A DNA stretch of 64,000 bases. It comes from an uncultured Paracoccaceae bacterium (GTDB lineage Bacteria > Pseudomonadota > Alphaproteobacteria > Rhodobacterales > Rhodobacteraceae). This document shows, in pieces, positions 45,047 to 54,419 of this stretch (the first letter of the stretch is position 1; the number at the start of each line of letters is the position of its first letter). Both the position numbers and the translations under genes were made by a program. The notes under the pieces were generated by a model. That model worked only from the letters and a program-made list of their open reading frames with translations, made no database searches and had not been told where the DNA came from. Location of the stretch: NCBI GenBank assembly GCA_947499725.1, contig CANMPK010000001.1:1178001-1242000 (forward strand). Direction: 5' to 3'.

Positions 45047-46252
45047 ATGTTTGGTTTGGACAAAAAAGACACGTCCCTTTTGCTGATCGTGGCGGCTTTG
45101 GTGGCCCTTGCTCCGATCATTTTGAACCCTTTCCCTGAGGGCTCTGCCCTTGCGCAGTTCAACGCAGGCTATCCTGACTTGATGCAGCGTTTTGTGATCT
45201 TTGGCATCTTTGCCATTGGCTTTAACATCCTGTTTGGCCTGACAGGCTACCTGTCTTTCGGTCACGCAGCCTTCTTGGGCGCTGGCTCTTATGCGGGCAT
45301 GTGGATGATGAAACTGCTGACGATCAACGTGATCCCAGCGATCATTTTCTCCACCATCATTGCGGGTGTTATTTCCTTGGCGATTGGTTGGATTTCCCTG
45401 CGTCGCTCGGGCATCTACTTTTCGATCCTGACTTTGGCATTCGCACAGATGGCCTTTGCCTTGGCCGCTTCTGTTCTGACGCCAATCACAGGTGGTGAAA
45501 CAGGTCTGCAAACGAACCTGAACGATCCACGTGTTCTGCCAAGCTTCTTGGGTGGCGGTGCGTCGGCGGATGGCAACATTCCGAAGCCATCCCTGTTTGG
45601 CATCGAGATGAGCGCCTCCTTTGAGCTGCCAGTGGGTAGCTGGGTTTGGACCTTTAACTGGGGCTATTACATCTGCGCCGTGATGATGCTGCTGGCCTTC
45701 TATCTCGCGATCCGCGTGTTCCGCTCTCCGTTTGGTCTGATGCTGAAGGCTGTGAAGTCAAACCAGCAGCGTATGAACTACACGGGCCTGAACACACGCC
45801 CTTATATGCTGGCCTGCTTTGTGATCTCTGGCATGTATGCGGGTCTGGCCGGTGGCCTGATGGCGGCGATGGACCCACAGGTTGGCGCTGAGCGTATGCA
45901 GTGGACAGCCTCTGGTGAGGTGGTTCTGATGACGATCCTTGGCGGTGTGGGCACGTTGATTGGCCCAGTGCTGGGTGCTGGTTTGATCAAATATTTCGAG
46001 AACATCTTCTCGAAGATCAACGACAACCTGCTGCATCAGTGGTTCTCTTTCCTGCCGGATGGTCTGGAAAACTTCATGGTCACCATCATTCACCCGTTCA
46101 TTGGTAAGGGCTGGCACCTGACCTTGGGTCTGATGTTCATGGGGATCGTGATCTTCCTGCCGGGCGGACTGGTTGAAGGCGGACAGCGCATCAAGGCCAT
46201 GTTCAAAGGCAAAAAGGCCGAAAAGGCCACAAAAACCACACCTGCGGAATAA
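45047..46252 (+). CDS. LivM-type ABC permease
   Basis: 401 residues. About nine to ten membrane helices with the LivM signature [26 protein letters not shown] and the coupling loop [49 protein letters not shown] large periplasmic insert (about 145-200) and a lysine-rich C-terminal tail are extra. Directly downstream of the LivH-type gene and 12 bp before the ATPase gene. Partner subunit of the same importer. Confidence 0.93.
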   Translation: MFGLDKKDTSLLLIVAALVALAPIILNPFPEGSALAQFNAGYPDLMQRFVIFGIFAIGFNILFGLTGYLSFGHAAFLGAGSYAGMWMMKLLTINVIPAIIFSTIIAGVISLAIGWISLRRSGIYFSILTLAFAQMAFALAASVLTPITGGETGLQTNLNDPRVLPSFLGGGASADGNIPKPSLFGIEMSASFELPVGSWVWTFNWGYYICAVMMLLAFYLAIRVFRSPFGLMLKAVKSNQQRMNYTGLNTRPYMLACFVISGMYAGLAGGLMAAMDPQVGAERMQWTASGEVVLMTILGGVGTLIGPVLGAGLIKYFENIFSKINDNLLHQWFSFLPDGLENFMVTIIHPFIGKGWHLTLGLMFMGIVIFLPGGLVEGGQRIKAMFKGKKAEKATKTTPAE

Positions 46253-46264
46253 GGAGTAAGACGG

Positions 46265-47020
46265 ATGGGAATTCTTGACGTCAAAGACGTAGGCAAACGG
46301 TTCGGTGGCCTGCAAGCACTTGGAGATGTGAACCTCTCGGTTGCCGAGAACTCGGTTCACGCGATTATCGGCCCGAATGGGGCCGGTAAATCCACCCTAC
46401 TGAACTGTCTGGTGGGCAAACTGATCCCTGACACTGGCTCTGTCATGTTTGATGGGCAGTCTGTTCTGGGGCGCAGCCCGCATGAGATCAACCAGATGGG
46501 CATTTCCCGCGTGTTCCAAACGCCAGAGATCTTCGGAGAGCTGAGCGTTTTGGAAAACATGATGATCCCGATCTTCGCCAAGCGCGATGGTGCATTCCGT
46601 ATGCATGCCACTGCGAACATGATGAAAGAACGCGACATCGTTGAAAACGCGGAAAAAGTTCTGGTCGACATGAACATGGCGGACAAGCGCGGCATGAACG
46701 CGGCGTCCATGTCTCGGGGGGACAAACGTCGCCTTGAGATCGGCATGTGTTTGGCGCAAGAGCCTCGGCTGTTGCTGCTGGATGAGCCAACAGCGGGCAT
46801 GGCGCGTGCGGATACCAACAACACCATTGATCTGCTAAAACAGATCAAAGACGAGCGTGACATCACCATCGCCATTATCGAACACGATATGCATGTGGTG
46901 TTCTCTTTGGCAGAACGGATCACCGTTTTGGCCCAAGGCACACCGCTGGTGGAAGACACGCCCGACAATATCAAAGGCCATCCGAAGGTGCGCGAAGCGT
47001 ATCTTGGGGAAGCGGCATAA
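46265..47020 (+). CDS. LivG-type ABC transporter ATPase
   Basis: 251 residues. Walker A GPNGAGKST, Q-loop region FQTPEIFGELSVLENMMIP, signature MSRGDKRRLEIGM, Walker B LLLLDEPTAGM, switch His in IEHDMHVVF. The signature SRGDK departs from the usual LSGGQ, as is normal for the LivG/UrtD branch. AGGAG lies before the ATG. Hydrolyses ATP to power the importer with the LivF-type protein encoded next. Confidence 0.95.
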   Translation: MGILDVKDVGKRFGGLQALGDVNLSVAENSVHAIIGPNGAGKSTLLNCLVGKLIPDTGSVMFDGQSVLGRSPHEINQMGISRVFQTPEIFGELSVLENMMIPIFAKRDGAFRMHATANMMKERDIVENAEKVLVDMNMADKRGMNAASMSRGDKRRLEIGMCLAQEPRLLLLDEPTAGMARADTNNTIDLLKQIKDERDITIAIIEHDMHVVFSLAERITVLAQGTPLVEDTPDNIKGHPKVREAYLGEAA

Positions 47021-47034
47021 GCGAGGACATGACG

Positions 47035-47790
47035 ATGAACGGACCCGCAGATTTTTCAAAAGGCCGCAACCACGCCGAAACCGCACCTGCATATTTGTCG
47101 GTGTGGAACATGGAAAGCTATTATGGCGAAAGCTATATTGTGCAGAACATCAGCTTCAACGTGCATGAGGGCGAGATCCTCGCCCTACTCGGGCGCAACG
47201 GTGCGGGGAAAACCTCGACCCTGCGATCCATCGCACGCATGAGCAGCCCACAGGTCACCCATGGTGAAATCTGGCTAGATCATAAGCCGCTGCATTCCAT
47301 GCAAAGTTATCAGGCCTCCGCTGAGGGGATTGCCTTGGTTCCGGAAGATCGTTCCATCATTCCGGGCCTAACAGTCGAGGAGAATCTGCAGCTTGCGCAG
47401 ATCGCGCCTCCGATTGGTTGGTCTCTGGATCGCCTGTATGACCTTTTCCCACGTCTCGGGGAGCGACGTAAACAGGAGGGGGTCACACTCTCGGGCGGTG
47501 AGCAACAGATGCTTGCCATCGCCCGAGCGCTTGCGCGTGACATTAAAGTTCTGCTGCTGGATGAGCCTTATGAAGGCCTCGCTCCGGTGATCGTGGACGA
47601 GATCGAAAAGACGCTGCGCATCATCAAAGAACAGGGCATCACAACGATCATCGTTGAACAGAATGCGGTGCGTGCGTTGAAATTGGCCGATCGCGCCGTA
47701 ATTTTGGACACCGGCGGAATTGTCTTTGATGGGACTGCGCAGGAAGTGCTTGATAATGAAGAACTTCGGGCAGAGTATCTGGCTATCTGA
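47035..47790 (+). CDS. LivF-type ABC transporter ATPase
   Basis: 251 residues from the ATG at 47035, seven bases after GAGGA; the ATG at 47029 is too close to that site. Walker A LLGRNGAGKTST, signature LSGGEQQMLAIARAL, Walker B VLLLDEPYEGLAP, switch region IIVEQNAVRAL. The N-terminal ~20 residues are longer than in classic LivF. Second ATPase of the branched-chain-type importer. It is followed after about 57 bp by acsA on the same strand with no terminator between. Confidence 0.95.
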   Translation: MNGPADFSKGRNHAETAPAYLSVWNMESYYGESYIVQNISFNVHEGEILALLGRNGAGKTSTLRSIARMSSPQVTHGEIWLDHKPLHSMQSYQASAEGIALVPEDRSIIPGLTVEENLQLAQIAPPIGWSLDRLYDLFPRLGERRKQEGVTLSGGEQQMLAIARALARDIKVLLLDEPYEGLAPVIVDEIEKTLRIIKEQGITTIIVEQNAVRALKLADRAVILDTGGIVFDGTAQEVLDNEELRAEYLAI

Positions 47791-47847
47791 TCGGAGGAGC
47801 AGCCGGCGCCCAGCGCGCCGGACTGCAGATTGAATATAGGATTTACA

Positions 47848-49794
47848 ATGACCACCCCCACCTACCCCCCCGCGGCGGATTTGGCGGCGCAAGCCCATGT
47901 GAACGCTGAGAAATATGATTCAATGTATGCGCAATCTATCGCTGACCCAGAGGCTTTCTGGCGTGAGCAAGGTCAGCGCATTGATTGGATCAAACCGTTC
48001 ACGCAGGTCAAAGACGTCAGCTATGATTTTGGCAACGTAAACATCAACTGGTTTGCTGATGGTACGTTGAATGTGTCCGCCAACTGTATTGACCGCCACT
48101 TGGAAACACGTGGAGATCAAACAGCGATCATCTGGGAGCCTGATAGCCCAGAGGACGAAGCGCAGCACATCACCTATAAAGAGCTGCACGAGAACACCTG
48201 CCGCATGGCAAATGTTCTCAAGGACATGGGTGTGAGCAAAGGCGACCGTGTGGTCTTGTATCTGCCGATGATCCCTGAGGCAGCCTATGCGATGCTGGCC
48301 TGTACGCGGATTGGCGCGATCCACTCTATTGTTTTTGCTGGGTTCTCTCCGGATGCTTTGTCGGCGCGGATCAATGGCTGTGAAGCCAAAGTGGTCATTA
48401 CCGCAGACGAGGCCCCACGTGGTGGGCGCAATACGCCGCTGAAAGCCAATGCTGATAAGGCGCTGGAAAGCTGCGCGGCCTCTGTTCAGTCACTGGTGGT
48501 GCGTCGCACCCGTGGTGATGTGGCGTGGGATGTGTCCCGTGACGTGGATTACAACGCCAAGGCGGCGAACGTATCGACAGACTGCCCTGCCGAGGAAATG
48601 AACGCTGAAGATCCGCTGTTTATTCTGTATACCTCTGGCTCCACGGGGCAGCCGAAGGGTGTTGTGCATACAACGGGCGGCTATTTGGTGTACGCAGCGC
48701 TGACGCATGAGACCACCTTTGATTACCATGATGGCGATATCTACTGGTGTACCGCGGATGTGGGCTGGGTGACGGGTCACAGTTATATCGTGTACGGCCC
48801 GCTGGCCAATGGCGCGACCACGCTGATGTTTGAGGGCACGCCTACCTATCCAGATGCTTCTCGTTTCTGGCAGGTGTGTGAAAAGCACAAGGTGAACCAG
48901 TTCTATACGGCGCCAACGGCGATCCGTGCCTTGATGGGCCAAGGTGATGATTTCGTTACGAAGTGTGACCTATCCAGCCTGAAAATTCTGGGCACTGTGG
49001 GTGAGCCGATCAACCCTGAGGCATGGAATTGGTACAACGATGTTGTCGGCGGTGGCACCTGCCCGATTGTGGATACGTGGTGGCAGACGGAAACCGGTGG
49101 TCACTTGATGACGCCGCTACCTGGCGCGCATGCAACCAAGCCGGGCTCTGCGATGAAACCGTTCTTTGGGATTGAACCTGTCGTGCTGGAGCCTGCCTCT
49201 GGTGAAGAAATCAGCGGCAATGGCGTTGAGGGTGTTCTGTGTATCAAAGACAGTTGGCCGGGCCAGATGCGCACCGTTTGGGGCGATCATGAGCGGTTCG
49301 AGAAAACTTATTTCGCGGACTATAAAGGCTACTACTTCACCGGTGACGGCTGTCGCCGTGATGAGGATGGCGATTACTGGATCACCGGCCGTGTAGATGA
49401 CGTGATCAACGTCTCTGGTCACCGGATGGGCACCGCCGAAGTGGAAAGCGCGTTGGTTGCCCATGAGAAGGTCGCAGAGGCCGCTGTGGTGGGATACCCT
49501 CATGATATTAAGGGACAAGGCATCTATTGCTATGTCACTTTGATGTCTGGCCAAGAACCTACAGAAGAGCTGCGCAAAGAACTGCGCACTTGGGTGCGGA
49601 CAGAGATCGGGCCGATTGCTTCGCCTGATCTGATCCAATGGGCACCGGGCCTGCCGAAAACACGTTCTGGCAAAATCATGCGCCGTATTCTGCGCAAAAT
49701 TGCAGAGAATGATTACGGCGCCTTGGGTGATACGTCGACCTTGGCGGAGCCTGCTGTTGTGGATGATCTGATCGACAACCGGATGAACCGTTAA
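47848..49794 (+). CDS. acsA: Acetyl-CoA synthetase
   Basis: 648 residues, full length for AcsA, from the ATG at 47848 with AGGA upstream; the frame opens at a TTG at 47830. Makes acetyl-CoA from acetate, ATP and CoA through acetyl-AMP. Seen: [30 protein letters not shown], the P-loop [21 protein letters not shown], and the C-terminal [11 protein letters not shown] whose lysine is the acetylation switch. Last gene of the ABC operon and followed by a terminator. Its place with the importer, SLC5 kinase and ScfR-type regulator defines an acid-uptake-and-activation unit. Confidence 0.96.
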   Translation: MTTPTYPPAADLAAQAHVNAEKYDSMYAQSIADPEAFWREQGQRIDWIKPFTQVKDVSYDFGNVNINWFADGTLNVSANCIDRHLETRGDQTAIIWEPDSPEDEAQHITYKELHENTCRMANVLKDMGVSKGDRVVLYLPMIPEAAYAMLACTRIGAIHSIVFAGFSPDALSARINGCEAKVVITADEAPRGGRNTPLKANADKALESCAASVQSLVVRRTRGDVAWDVSRDVDYNAKAANVSTDCPAEEMNAEDPLFILYTSGSTGQPKGVVHTTGGYLVYAALTHETTFDYHDGDIYWCTADVGWVTGHSYIVYGPLANGATTLMFEGTPTYPDASRFWQVCEKHKVNQFYTAPTAIRALMGQGDDFVTKCDLSSLKILGTVGEPINPEAWNWYNDVVGGGTCPIVDTWWQTETGGHLMTPLPGAHATKPGSAMKPFFGIEPVVLEPASGEEISGNGVEGVLCIKDSWPGQMRTVWGDHERFEKTYFADYKGYYFTGDGCRRDEDGDYWITGRVDDVINVSGHRMGTAEVESALVAHEKVAEAAVVGYPHDIKGQGIYCYVTLMSGQEPTEELRKELRTWVRTEIGPIASPDLIQWAPGLPKTRSGKIMRRILRKIAENDYGALGDTSTLAEPAVVDDLIDNRMNR

Positions 49795-49845
49795 TTCCAA
49801 ACCATTCCCCGTCGCTAAGGGGTTTCCAGCCTTGGCGACAAAACT

Positions 49846-49883
49846 GGGCCGGCGCTTTTCCTTTGCGTCGGCCCCTCTTTTTT
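49846..49883 (+). terminator. Rho-independent terminator after acsA
   Basis: A 10-bp stem (GGGCCGGCGC at 49846-49855 with GCGTCGGCCC at 49865-49874, one G-T pair), then CTCTTTTTT. It sits about 50 bp after the acsA stop. Confidence 0.85.
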
Positions 49884-49988
49884 GTGCGGCTTTGTGCGGC
49901 GCTCTAGAAGCGCATGCGATCAGCACAGAGGGCTTATTGGCCCAAAGCAGCTATTGTCATCTCACGAGCGCAGGCATAGCGTCGCCGG

Positions 49989-50888
49989 ATGACACGTGAT
50001 CGCACCTTTCTTGGTATTCTCTTGATGCTCAGCTTTAGCTGTGTTGCCCCGATGGGTGATGCGGTGGTGAAACTGCTTGGGCCTTTGGTGCCTGTGGCGA
50101 TCTTTGTGTTTTACCGATTTGTCTTACAGGCGGCTTTTCTGACGCCCTTTGCGTTGATGTCCAAACAACGCTTGCGCCCCACGCGGCGACAGTTGGGGCT
50201 GATCTTGCTGCGCACGTTGTTTCATATCGTCGGGATTGGCGGCATGTTCATGGCTTTGCGGTATCTGCCTTTGGCCGATGCGGTGGCGATTGCCTTTGTG
50301 ATGCCGTTCTTGCAGCTGCTATTGGGCAAGTATTTTCTGAACGAGACCGTTGGCAAGCATCGCCTGCTGGCCTGCTGTGTGGGCTTTTGCGGCACCTTGC
50401 TGGTGATCCAACCCAGCTTTGTCTCTGTGGGCTTGGCCGCGCTGTGGCCGCTTTTGGTGGCCGTGGCCTTTGCCCTGTTTATTCTCGTGGGCCGTCAAAT
50501 CGCGCAAGAGATGGACCCGATTGATATTCAGATGTGCAGCGGTTGGATGGCGACCGCTTTGTTGTTGCCTTTGCTGCTGATCGGCCAAAAGCTGGGGTTT
50601 GAGGGCGTCAGCTTTGTGATCCCTGAAGGTAAGGTCTTGTGGCTACTGCTGCTTGCGGGCGTGTTGGGCACTTTGGCGCATCTGTTGATGACATGGTCTC
50701 TGCGCTTTGCGCCCTCGACCACCTTGGCGCCGCTGACCTACGTTGAAATCCCAATCACAACCATTGTGGGCTTTATCGTATTTGGTGACCTGCCCAATGG
50801 TCTGGCTGCGCTTGGTATTGTGATCACCGTTGTGGCCGGGCTTTATATTGTCTTCAGAGAGCGCGCCATTCACCGCGCGGCACAGTAA
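49989..50888 (+). CDS. EamA-family (DMT) transporter
   Basis: 299 residues with ten membrane helices in two repeated halves, each an EamA unit (ending GLYIVFRERA). The N-terminal half shows FYRFVLQAAFLTPFALMSKQRLRPTRRQ and the second LAPLTYVEIPITTIVGFIVFGDLPN, the usual marks. Members export or import amino acids, nucleosides and other metabolites; the substrate cannot be told. Its last 35 bases overlap the end of the convergent thiamine pyrophosphokinase gene. No strong ribosome site is visible. Confidence 0.88.
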   Translation: MTRDRTFLGILLMLSFSCVAPMGDAVVKLLGPLVPVAIFVFYRFVLQAAFLTPFALMSKQRLRPTRRQLGLILLRTLFHIVGIGGMFMALRYLPLADAVAIAFVMPFLQLLLGKYFLNETVGKHRLLACCVGFCGTLLVIQPSFVSVGLAALWPLLVAVAFALFILVGRQIAQEMDPIDIQMCSGWMATALLLPLLLIGQKLGFEGVSFVIPEGKVLWLLLLAGVLGTLAHLLMTWSLRFAPSTTLAPLTYVEIPITTIVGFIVFGDLPNGLAALGIVITVVAGLYIVFRERAIHRAAQ

Positions 50889-51525
50889 GCACCCGCGCAA
50901 CTATTTCTAAATAGGCTTTCGGCAGGATCATCAGCATCTTGGGCGCCGTGAACATCACCTCGATGGCACCTGTGGCTTTGTTGGAGGTGCCGATTTGCCC
51001 GTCTGGCGTGAAGGTGAGCCCGTTGATCGGCCACTGCAACCCCTCTGAGGTGCCGGACACCAGCCCCATCGGAAACAAGGACACACGGGTGCCTGCCGGC
51101 AAATCAAGCGACATCTGCGCGGGGGCAAGAAAGGCGATGTCTGTATCAGACAATAGAATGCAGCGTTTTTCAGGAAAGCGCGTCAGGGCATTATAACAGG
51201 CCAGTTGGTGATCAATACGCGCGCCCGCGAAGCCTACCCCAAGGATCAGAGGCACATCGATGTTGCGCAGGGCCTTTTCAAAATCCGTGCTGTCTTGCTC
51301 GGCAATCGGGTGCAGGCTGTCGCCCGCCTGCGCTTGATCGCGGGTTGGCAGGCTATCCATATCGCCGATGATGGCGCTGGGGGTGTGCCCTGCGGCCTGA
51401 CAATGCAAAGCCCCGCCATCCGCGGCGACCAAAGTCGGCCCTAAAGCGAGACAACGGTTAATTTCCGCACTGGTGGCTTGCCCTGCCCCGACTAAAGTGA
51501 CAGCATTTGCTTCAGTTATGATCAC
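50854..51525 (-). CDS. Thiamine pyrophosphokinase
   Basis: 223 residues. Makes thiamine diphosphate from thiamine and ATP. Seen: VAADGGALHC, IGDMDSLP and DSTDFEKALR, the conserved acidic motifs of the catalytic domain, then GARIDHQLACYNAL and a beta-rich C-terminal thiamine-binding domain (LFPMGLVSGTSEGLQWPING). Length is normal. Tail-to-tail overlap of 35 bp with the EamA gene. No thiamine riboswitch is visible at its start. Confidence 0.9.
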   Translation of the reverse strand: MIITEANAVTLVGAGQATSAEINRCLALGPTLVAADGGALHCQAAGHTPSAIIGDMDSLPTRDQAQAGDSLHPIAEQDSTDFEKALRNIDVPLILGVGFAGARIDHQLACYNALTRFPEKRCILLSDTDIAFLAPAQMSLDLPAGTRVSLFPMGLVSGTSEGLQWPINGLTFTPDGQIGTSNKATGAIEVMFTAPKMLMILPKAYLEIVARVLTVPRGEWRAL

Positions 51526-51671
51526 GCATTCGCCTTTCCTTCACGCCTTCTTGAGAAGCTTCTGCCCCAATTTAGCCCTAAAATGATACGCTCATTGGCA
51601 CAGAATCGGTCACGTTTGGCCACCCTCAACATGGTAAACAGGCACCAAGTAGTGCAAAGGACCCGAATCCA

Positions 51672-53528
51672 ATGGTTACCAATAACAAAGTTCTAACGGT
51701 TTCGTACGGGACATTCGCCTGTACCTTGGAAGGATTCGATGAGTCCTTTGAAGCCATGAAAGCAATTGCAGAGTATTTCCGGGATCTGGCCGCTGACGAT
51801 CGGTACTTCGGTGCCGAGCCGCCAACCCCAGATGCAGAAATGCTCACGCGCATCGCTGAACGCGAAATCGAACGCCGCGTTCAGGCGCGTACAGAAGCTG
51901 GCTCAATTGTTCTGAGCGCAGCCCCAGCTGTCGCTGAGGCGCAGGCCGAGGCCCCTGTAAAGACAGATGCAGAACCGCTGGTTCTGGACGCATCTGACAC
52001 AGTCGCCGCACCTGCTCCACAGGTTGAAACTGCGGAAGCAACACCTGTTCAGCCAGATGTTAAAGATGTTTCTGAAGATGTGATTGCAGATGTCATAGCG
52101 GATGTCGCTGTTGCTTCTGCTGAGGATGATCTGAATGAAATCGCTGAAGAGGCCGATGAGGTTTCTAACAACATGTTTGAAGAAGAGTATGACTCTTTGA
52201 CAGCAGCGATTGATACGATCTCCAGCGCAGATGACGACGAAGACATTGTAAATGTCGCGCATGATCCAGAATCGGAAGCGCCAGAAGAAGATAGCATCGC
52301 CGCAAAACTGCGCCGTATTCGTGCTGTTGTTTCCACACAGGAAGCAGCGCCTGAAGCAGATGATTTCATCGAGGATCAACATGCGGAAGACATGACAGCG
52401 CCAATCGCTGACACGTTTGAAGCTGCTGAGCCAGCGATCGAAATGGCTGCTGAAGCAAAAGACGAAGATATTGCAGATCTGGATCTGGAAGAAGATGATC
52501 TGGAGCTGACAGAAGCATCCCCTGTGCCTGTAGCACCTGCGGCAACCAAGCCACGGGCGCGCGTTATTCGTATGAAGCGCGCACAGTTTGAGGATGCGGT
52601 TGAGAACGGTCTGCTTGAAGAAGAAGACTCTCTGGACCTGCCAGAAGCTGCACCTGTCGCGGAAGCGCCGGTTGAAACACCTGCGCCACAGCCTGCACCA
52701 AAGGCGGCGCCCGTTGCCGAGACATCTCTGTCTCGTGATGACGAAGACGAGCTGATGGCTGAGCTTTCTGCGCTGGATGCGGAACTGGGTTTGGCCCCTG
52801 AAGAGGAGTCCCCCATCCCTGCGACTGCAGAGGTTGAAGAGGCCCCTGTAGAGGTTGCTGAAGAACCCGTTGCTCCGGTACGCCCACGTCGTGCCCGCCG
52901 TGCGCTGGAACCAGCGACGGAAGATGCGGCTGTGGATCGTCTTTTGGCGGAAGCCAACACCAAACTGGACGAGCCAGAAGGCAAAGGTCGTCGTAGCGCG
53001 ATTGCGCATCTGCGCGCCGCTGTTGCCGCAACGAAAGCTGAAAAAGAGGCTGGTTCTTCTTTGAAAAAAGAAAACATTTCAGATGCTTATCGCGCGGACT
53101 TGGCGGATGCGGTTCGCCCTCGCAAGAGCGCTGCTCCATTGAAACTGGTCGCAGAACAGCGTGTGGACGGCTCTGAAGAGACTGTGCGCCCGCGCCGTGT
53201 GGCTGTTCAAGAGGCAGACACCTCTGCGCCAAATGAGCGTATGGCGGATTTTGTTGAGTTTGCTGAATCTCAAGGCGCAACACAGTTGCCAGAGGTTCTG
53301 GAAGCTGCAGCGTCTTACATGACCTTTGTTGAAGGTCGCCAGCGTTTCTCACGCCCGATGCTGATGCGTCTGGCCTATCAGGTTGGCGAGCAGCCGTTTG
53401 AGCGCGAAGCCGGTCTGGCCAGCTTTGGCCAACTGCTGCGCGATAAGAAGATCGAAAAGATTGCCGGTGGTCGCTTCACCGCATCCGAAGCGATCAACTT
53501 CAAACCATCTGACCGCGCTGCAGGCTGA
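51672..53528 (+). CDS. Large acidic protein with conserved-looking ends and low-complexity middle
   Basis: 618 residues. Three parts: an ordered N-terminal ~75 residues (VSYGTFACTLEGFDESFEAMKAIAEYFRDLAADDRYFGAEPP); a long middle (about 80-470) dominated by A, E, D, P and V that looks disordered and very acidic; and an ordered C-terminal ~95 residues (ADFVEFAESQGATQLPEVLEAAASYMTFVEGRQRFSRPMLMRLAYQVGEQPFEREAGLASFGQLLRD in pattern). No signal peptide or membrane helix. The layout suggests a scaffold or adaptor. I do not recognise a named family. It is followed by a strong terminator and stands alone. Confidence 0.85.
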   Translation: MVTNNKVLTVSYGTFACTLEGFDESFEAMKAIAEYFRDLAADDRYFGAEPPTPDAEMLTRIAEREIERRVQARTEAGSIVLSAAPAVAEAQAEAPVKTDAEPLVLDASDTVAAPAPQVETAEATPVQPDVKDVSEDVIADVIADVAVASAEDDLNEIAEEADEVSNNMFEEEYDSLTAAIDTISSADDDEDIVNVAHDPESEAPEEDSIAAKLRRIRAVVSTQEAAPEADDFIEDQHAEDMTAPIADTFEAAEPAIEMAAEAKDEDIADLDLEEDDLELTEASPVPVAPAATKPRARVIRMKRAQFEDAVENGLLEEEDSLDLPEAAPVAEAPVETPAPQPAPKAAPVAETSLSRDDEDELMAELSALDAELGLAPEEESPIPATAEVEEAPVEVAEEPVAPVRPRRARRALEPATEDAAVDRLLAEANTKLDEPEGKGRRSAIAHLRAAVAATKAEKEAGSSLKKENISDAYRADLADAVRPRKSAAPLKLVAEQRVDGSEETVRPRRVAVQEADTSAPNERMADFVEFAESQGATQLPEVLEAAASYMTFVEGRQRFSRPMLMRLAYQVGEQPFEREAGLASFGQLLRDKKIEKIAGGRFTASEAINFKPSDRAAG

Positions 53529-53561
53529 TCTAAGGTTTTACAGTCTCACTAAGATTTAACG

Positions 53562-53596
53562 AAAAGGCCGCTGAATTCTCAGCGGCCTTTTTGGTT
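53562..53596. terminator. Bidirectional terminator between convergent genes
   Basis: A perfect 13-bp stem (AAAAGGCCGCTGA, loop ATTC, TCAGCGGCCTTTT) between the acidic-protein gene and the 2H phosphoesterase gene. A T run follows on the plus strand and an A tract precedes it, so it works for both. Confidence 0.9.
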
Positions 53597-53600
53597 TGGG

Positions 53601-54113
53601 CTATTGAAGATCAAAGCGTGCAATTTCGCTATGTTGGCCATCCGCGGCGTCAATAACCGCCAAATGATTCAGCTGCCCCTTGATAGAAAGACCCTTTGCG
53701 TTTTCGGCGTCACAAAAGGCTTTGGCTTGGATCAGATCGGGAAATTTCTGAAGGGTCAGATGGGGTACAAATGACACATCCAGCTTGCGCGCATGGGCCA
53801 AGGGTCCTGAATACAGCGCGTTGTGCAACGCATACATCGCGCTATTGCCTTGATCAGGCACAAGAAAGCCATAGCCAGACGTGTCACGATGATCGGTCCA
53901 AGGTGCTATGTGGCGACAGTGGAAATCGATGGCGCAGGTCTGAGAGGCGACATTCGCGATATGCTCAAGATAAGTCTGACGCGGCACATCTGTGACACCA
54001 AATACAAAGGTAAAATGGGGCGCCACGGGTAACCCTGCAGCTTGTCGATGTGCTTCCGCCCAGTCTGCGTGCGCCTTGGGCCAGTTGGGAAAAGCTAAGG
54101 TAAACAGTGCCAT
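53601..54113 (-). CDS. 2H phosphoesterase (2'-5' RNA ligase-like) protein
   Basis: 170 residues. Two HxTx motifs, H33-F-T35 (PHFTFVFG) and H118-L-T120 (PHLTLQKF), the hallmark of the 2H superfamily whose members open cyclic phosphodiesters or join RNA ends. Length and spacing fit the family. Its ribosome site (GAGGG) and ATG lie inside one arm of a perfect 12-bp inverted repeat, so translation may be gated by RNA structure. Substrate unknown. It converges on the acidic-protein gene across a shared terminator. Confidence 0.8.
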   Translation of the reverse strand: MALFTLAFPNWPKAHADWAEAHRQAAGLPVAPHFTFVFGVTDVPRQTYLEHIANVASQTCAIDFHCRHIAPWTDHRDTSGYGFLVPDQGNSAMYALHNALYSGPLAHARKLDVSFVPHLTLQKFPDLIQAKAFCDAENAKGLSIKGQLNHLAVIDAADGQHSEIARFDLQ

Positions 54114-54150
54114 ATGGCCCTCATGTTATGTGTTTTAAGAGGGCCATATG
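54111..54150 (-). promoter_or_regulatory. Perfect 12-bp inverted repeat hiding a ribosome site
   Basis: CATATGGCCCTC at 54111-54122 and GAGGGCCATATG at 54139-54150, with 16 bases between. Read as minus-strand RNA, the 3' arm holds the GAGGG ribosome site and the AUG of the 2H phosphoesterase gene. The 5' arm holds another AUG that begins an eight-codon frame ending UGA just before the GAGGG. It could be a translational switch, a leader peptide, or an operator. Confidence 0.6.
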
Positions 54151-54169
54151 TTTATGCTTTGCGCAAGGC

Positions 54170-54415
54170 TTACTTCTGATCCAGCCCCGGCGCGTCGGGG
54201 TCTTCTTGGCCAACACCCAAGAAGATGCTTTTGAAGGGCGCGATCCAAAGCACGCCAAGGGCCACATAGATCACCAGTTGCAGCAAGAAGATCGGGCGAT
54301 CAAACCAAGCCACCACCGCTGTGGCCACGATTGTGGCCAACAGGATGTAGATTGGCAGACCCAGCAACAGGATCACAACAGCCCAGCGGCGACGTGCTTT
54401 GTAAGACAGCGCCAT
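54170..54415 (-). CDS. DUF2842 small membrane protein
   Basis: 81 residues from the ATG at 54415, four bases past the purA stop; the longer frame to 54460 would overlap purA and is not needed. Two membrane helices (RRWAVVILLLGLPIYILLATIVATAVVAW and FLLQLVIYVALGVLWIAPF) joined by a short loop, then an acidic tail. This is the DUF2842 family, often next to purA in Rhodobacterales. Function unknown; co-transcribed with purA. Confidence 0.85.
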   Translation of the reverse strand: MALSYKARRRWAVVILLLGLPIYILLATIVATAVVAWFDRPIFLLQLVIYVALGVLWIAPFKSIFLGVGQEDPDAPGLDQK

Positions 54416-54419
54416 CAGA

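Noticed and set aside
51903-53009. 368-codon minus-strand open frame
   Set aside because: Mirror of the acidic low-complexity gene. The F/R/C-rich translation is what its GAA/GCA codons give in reverse.
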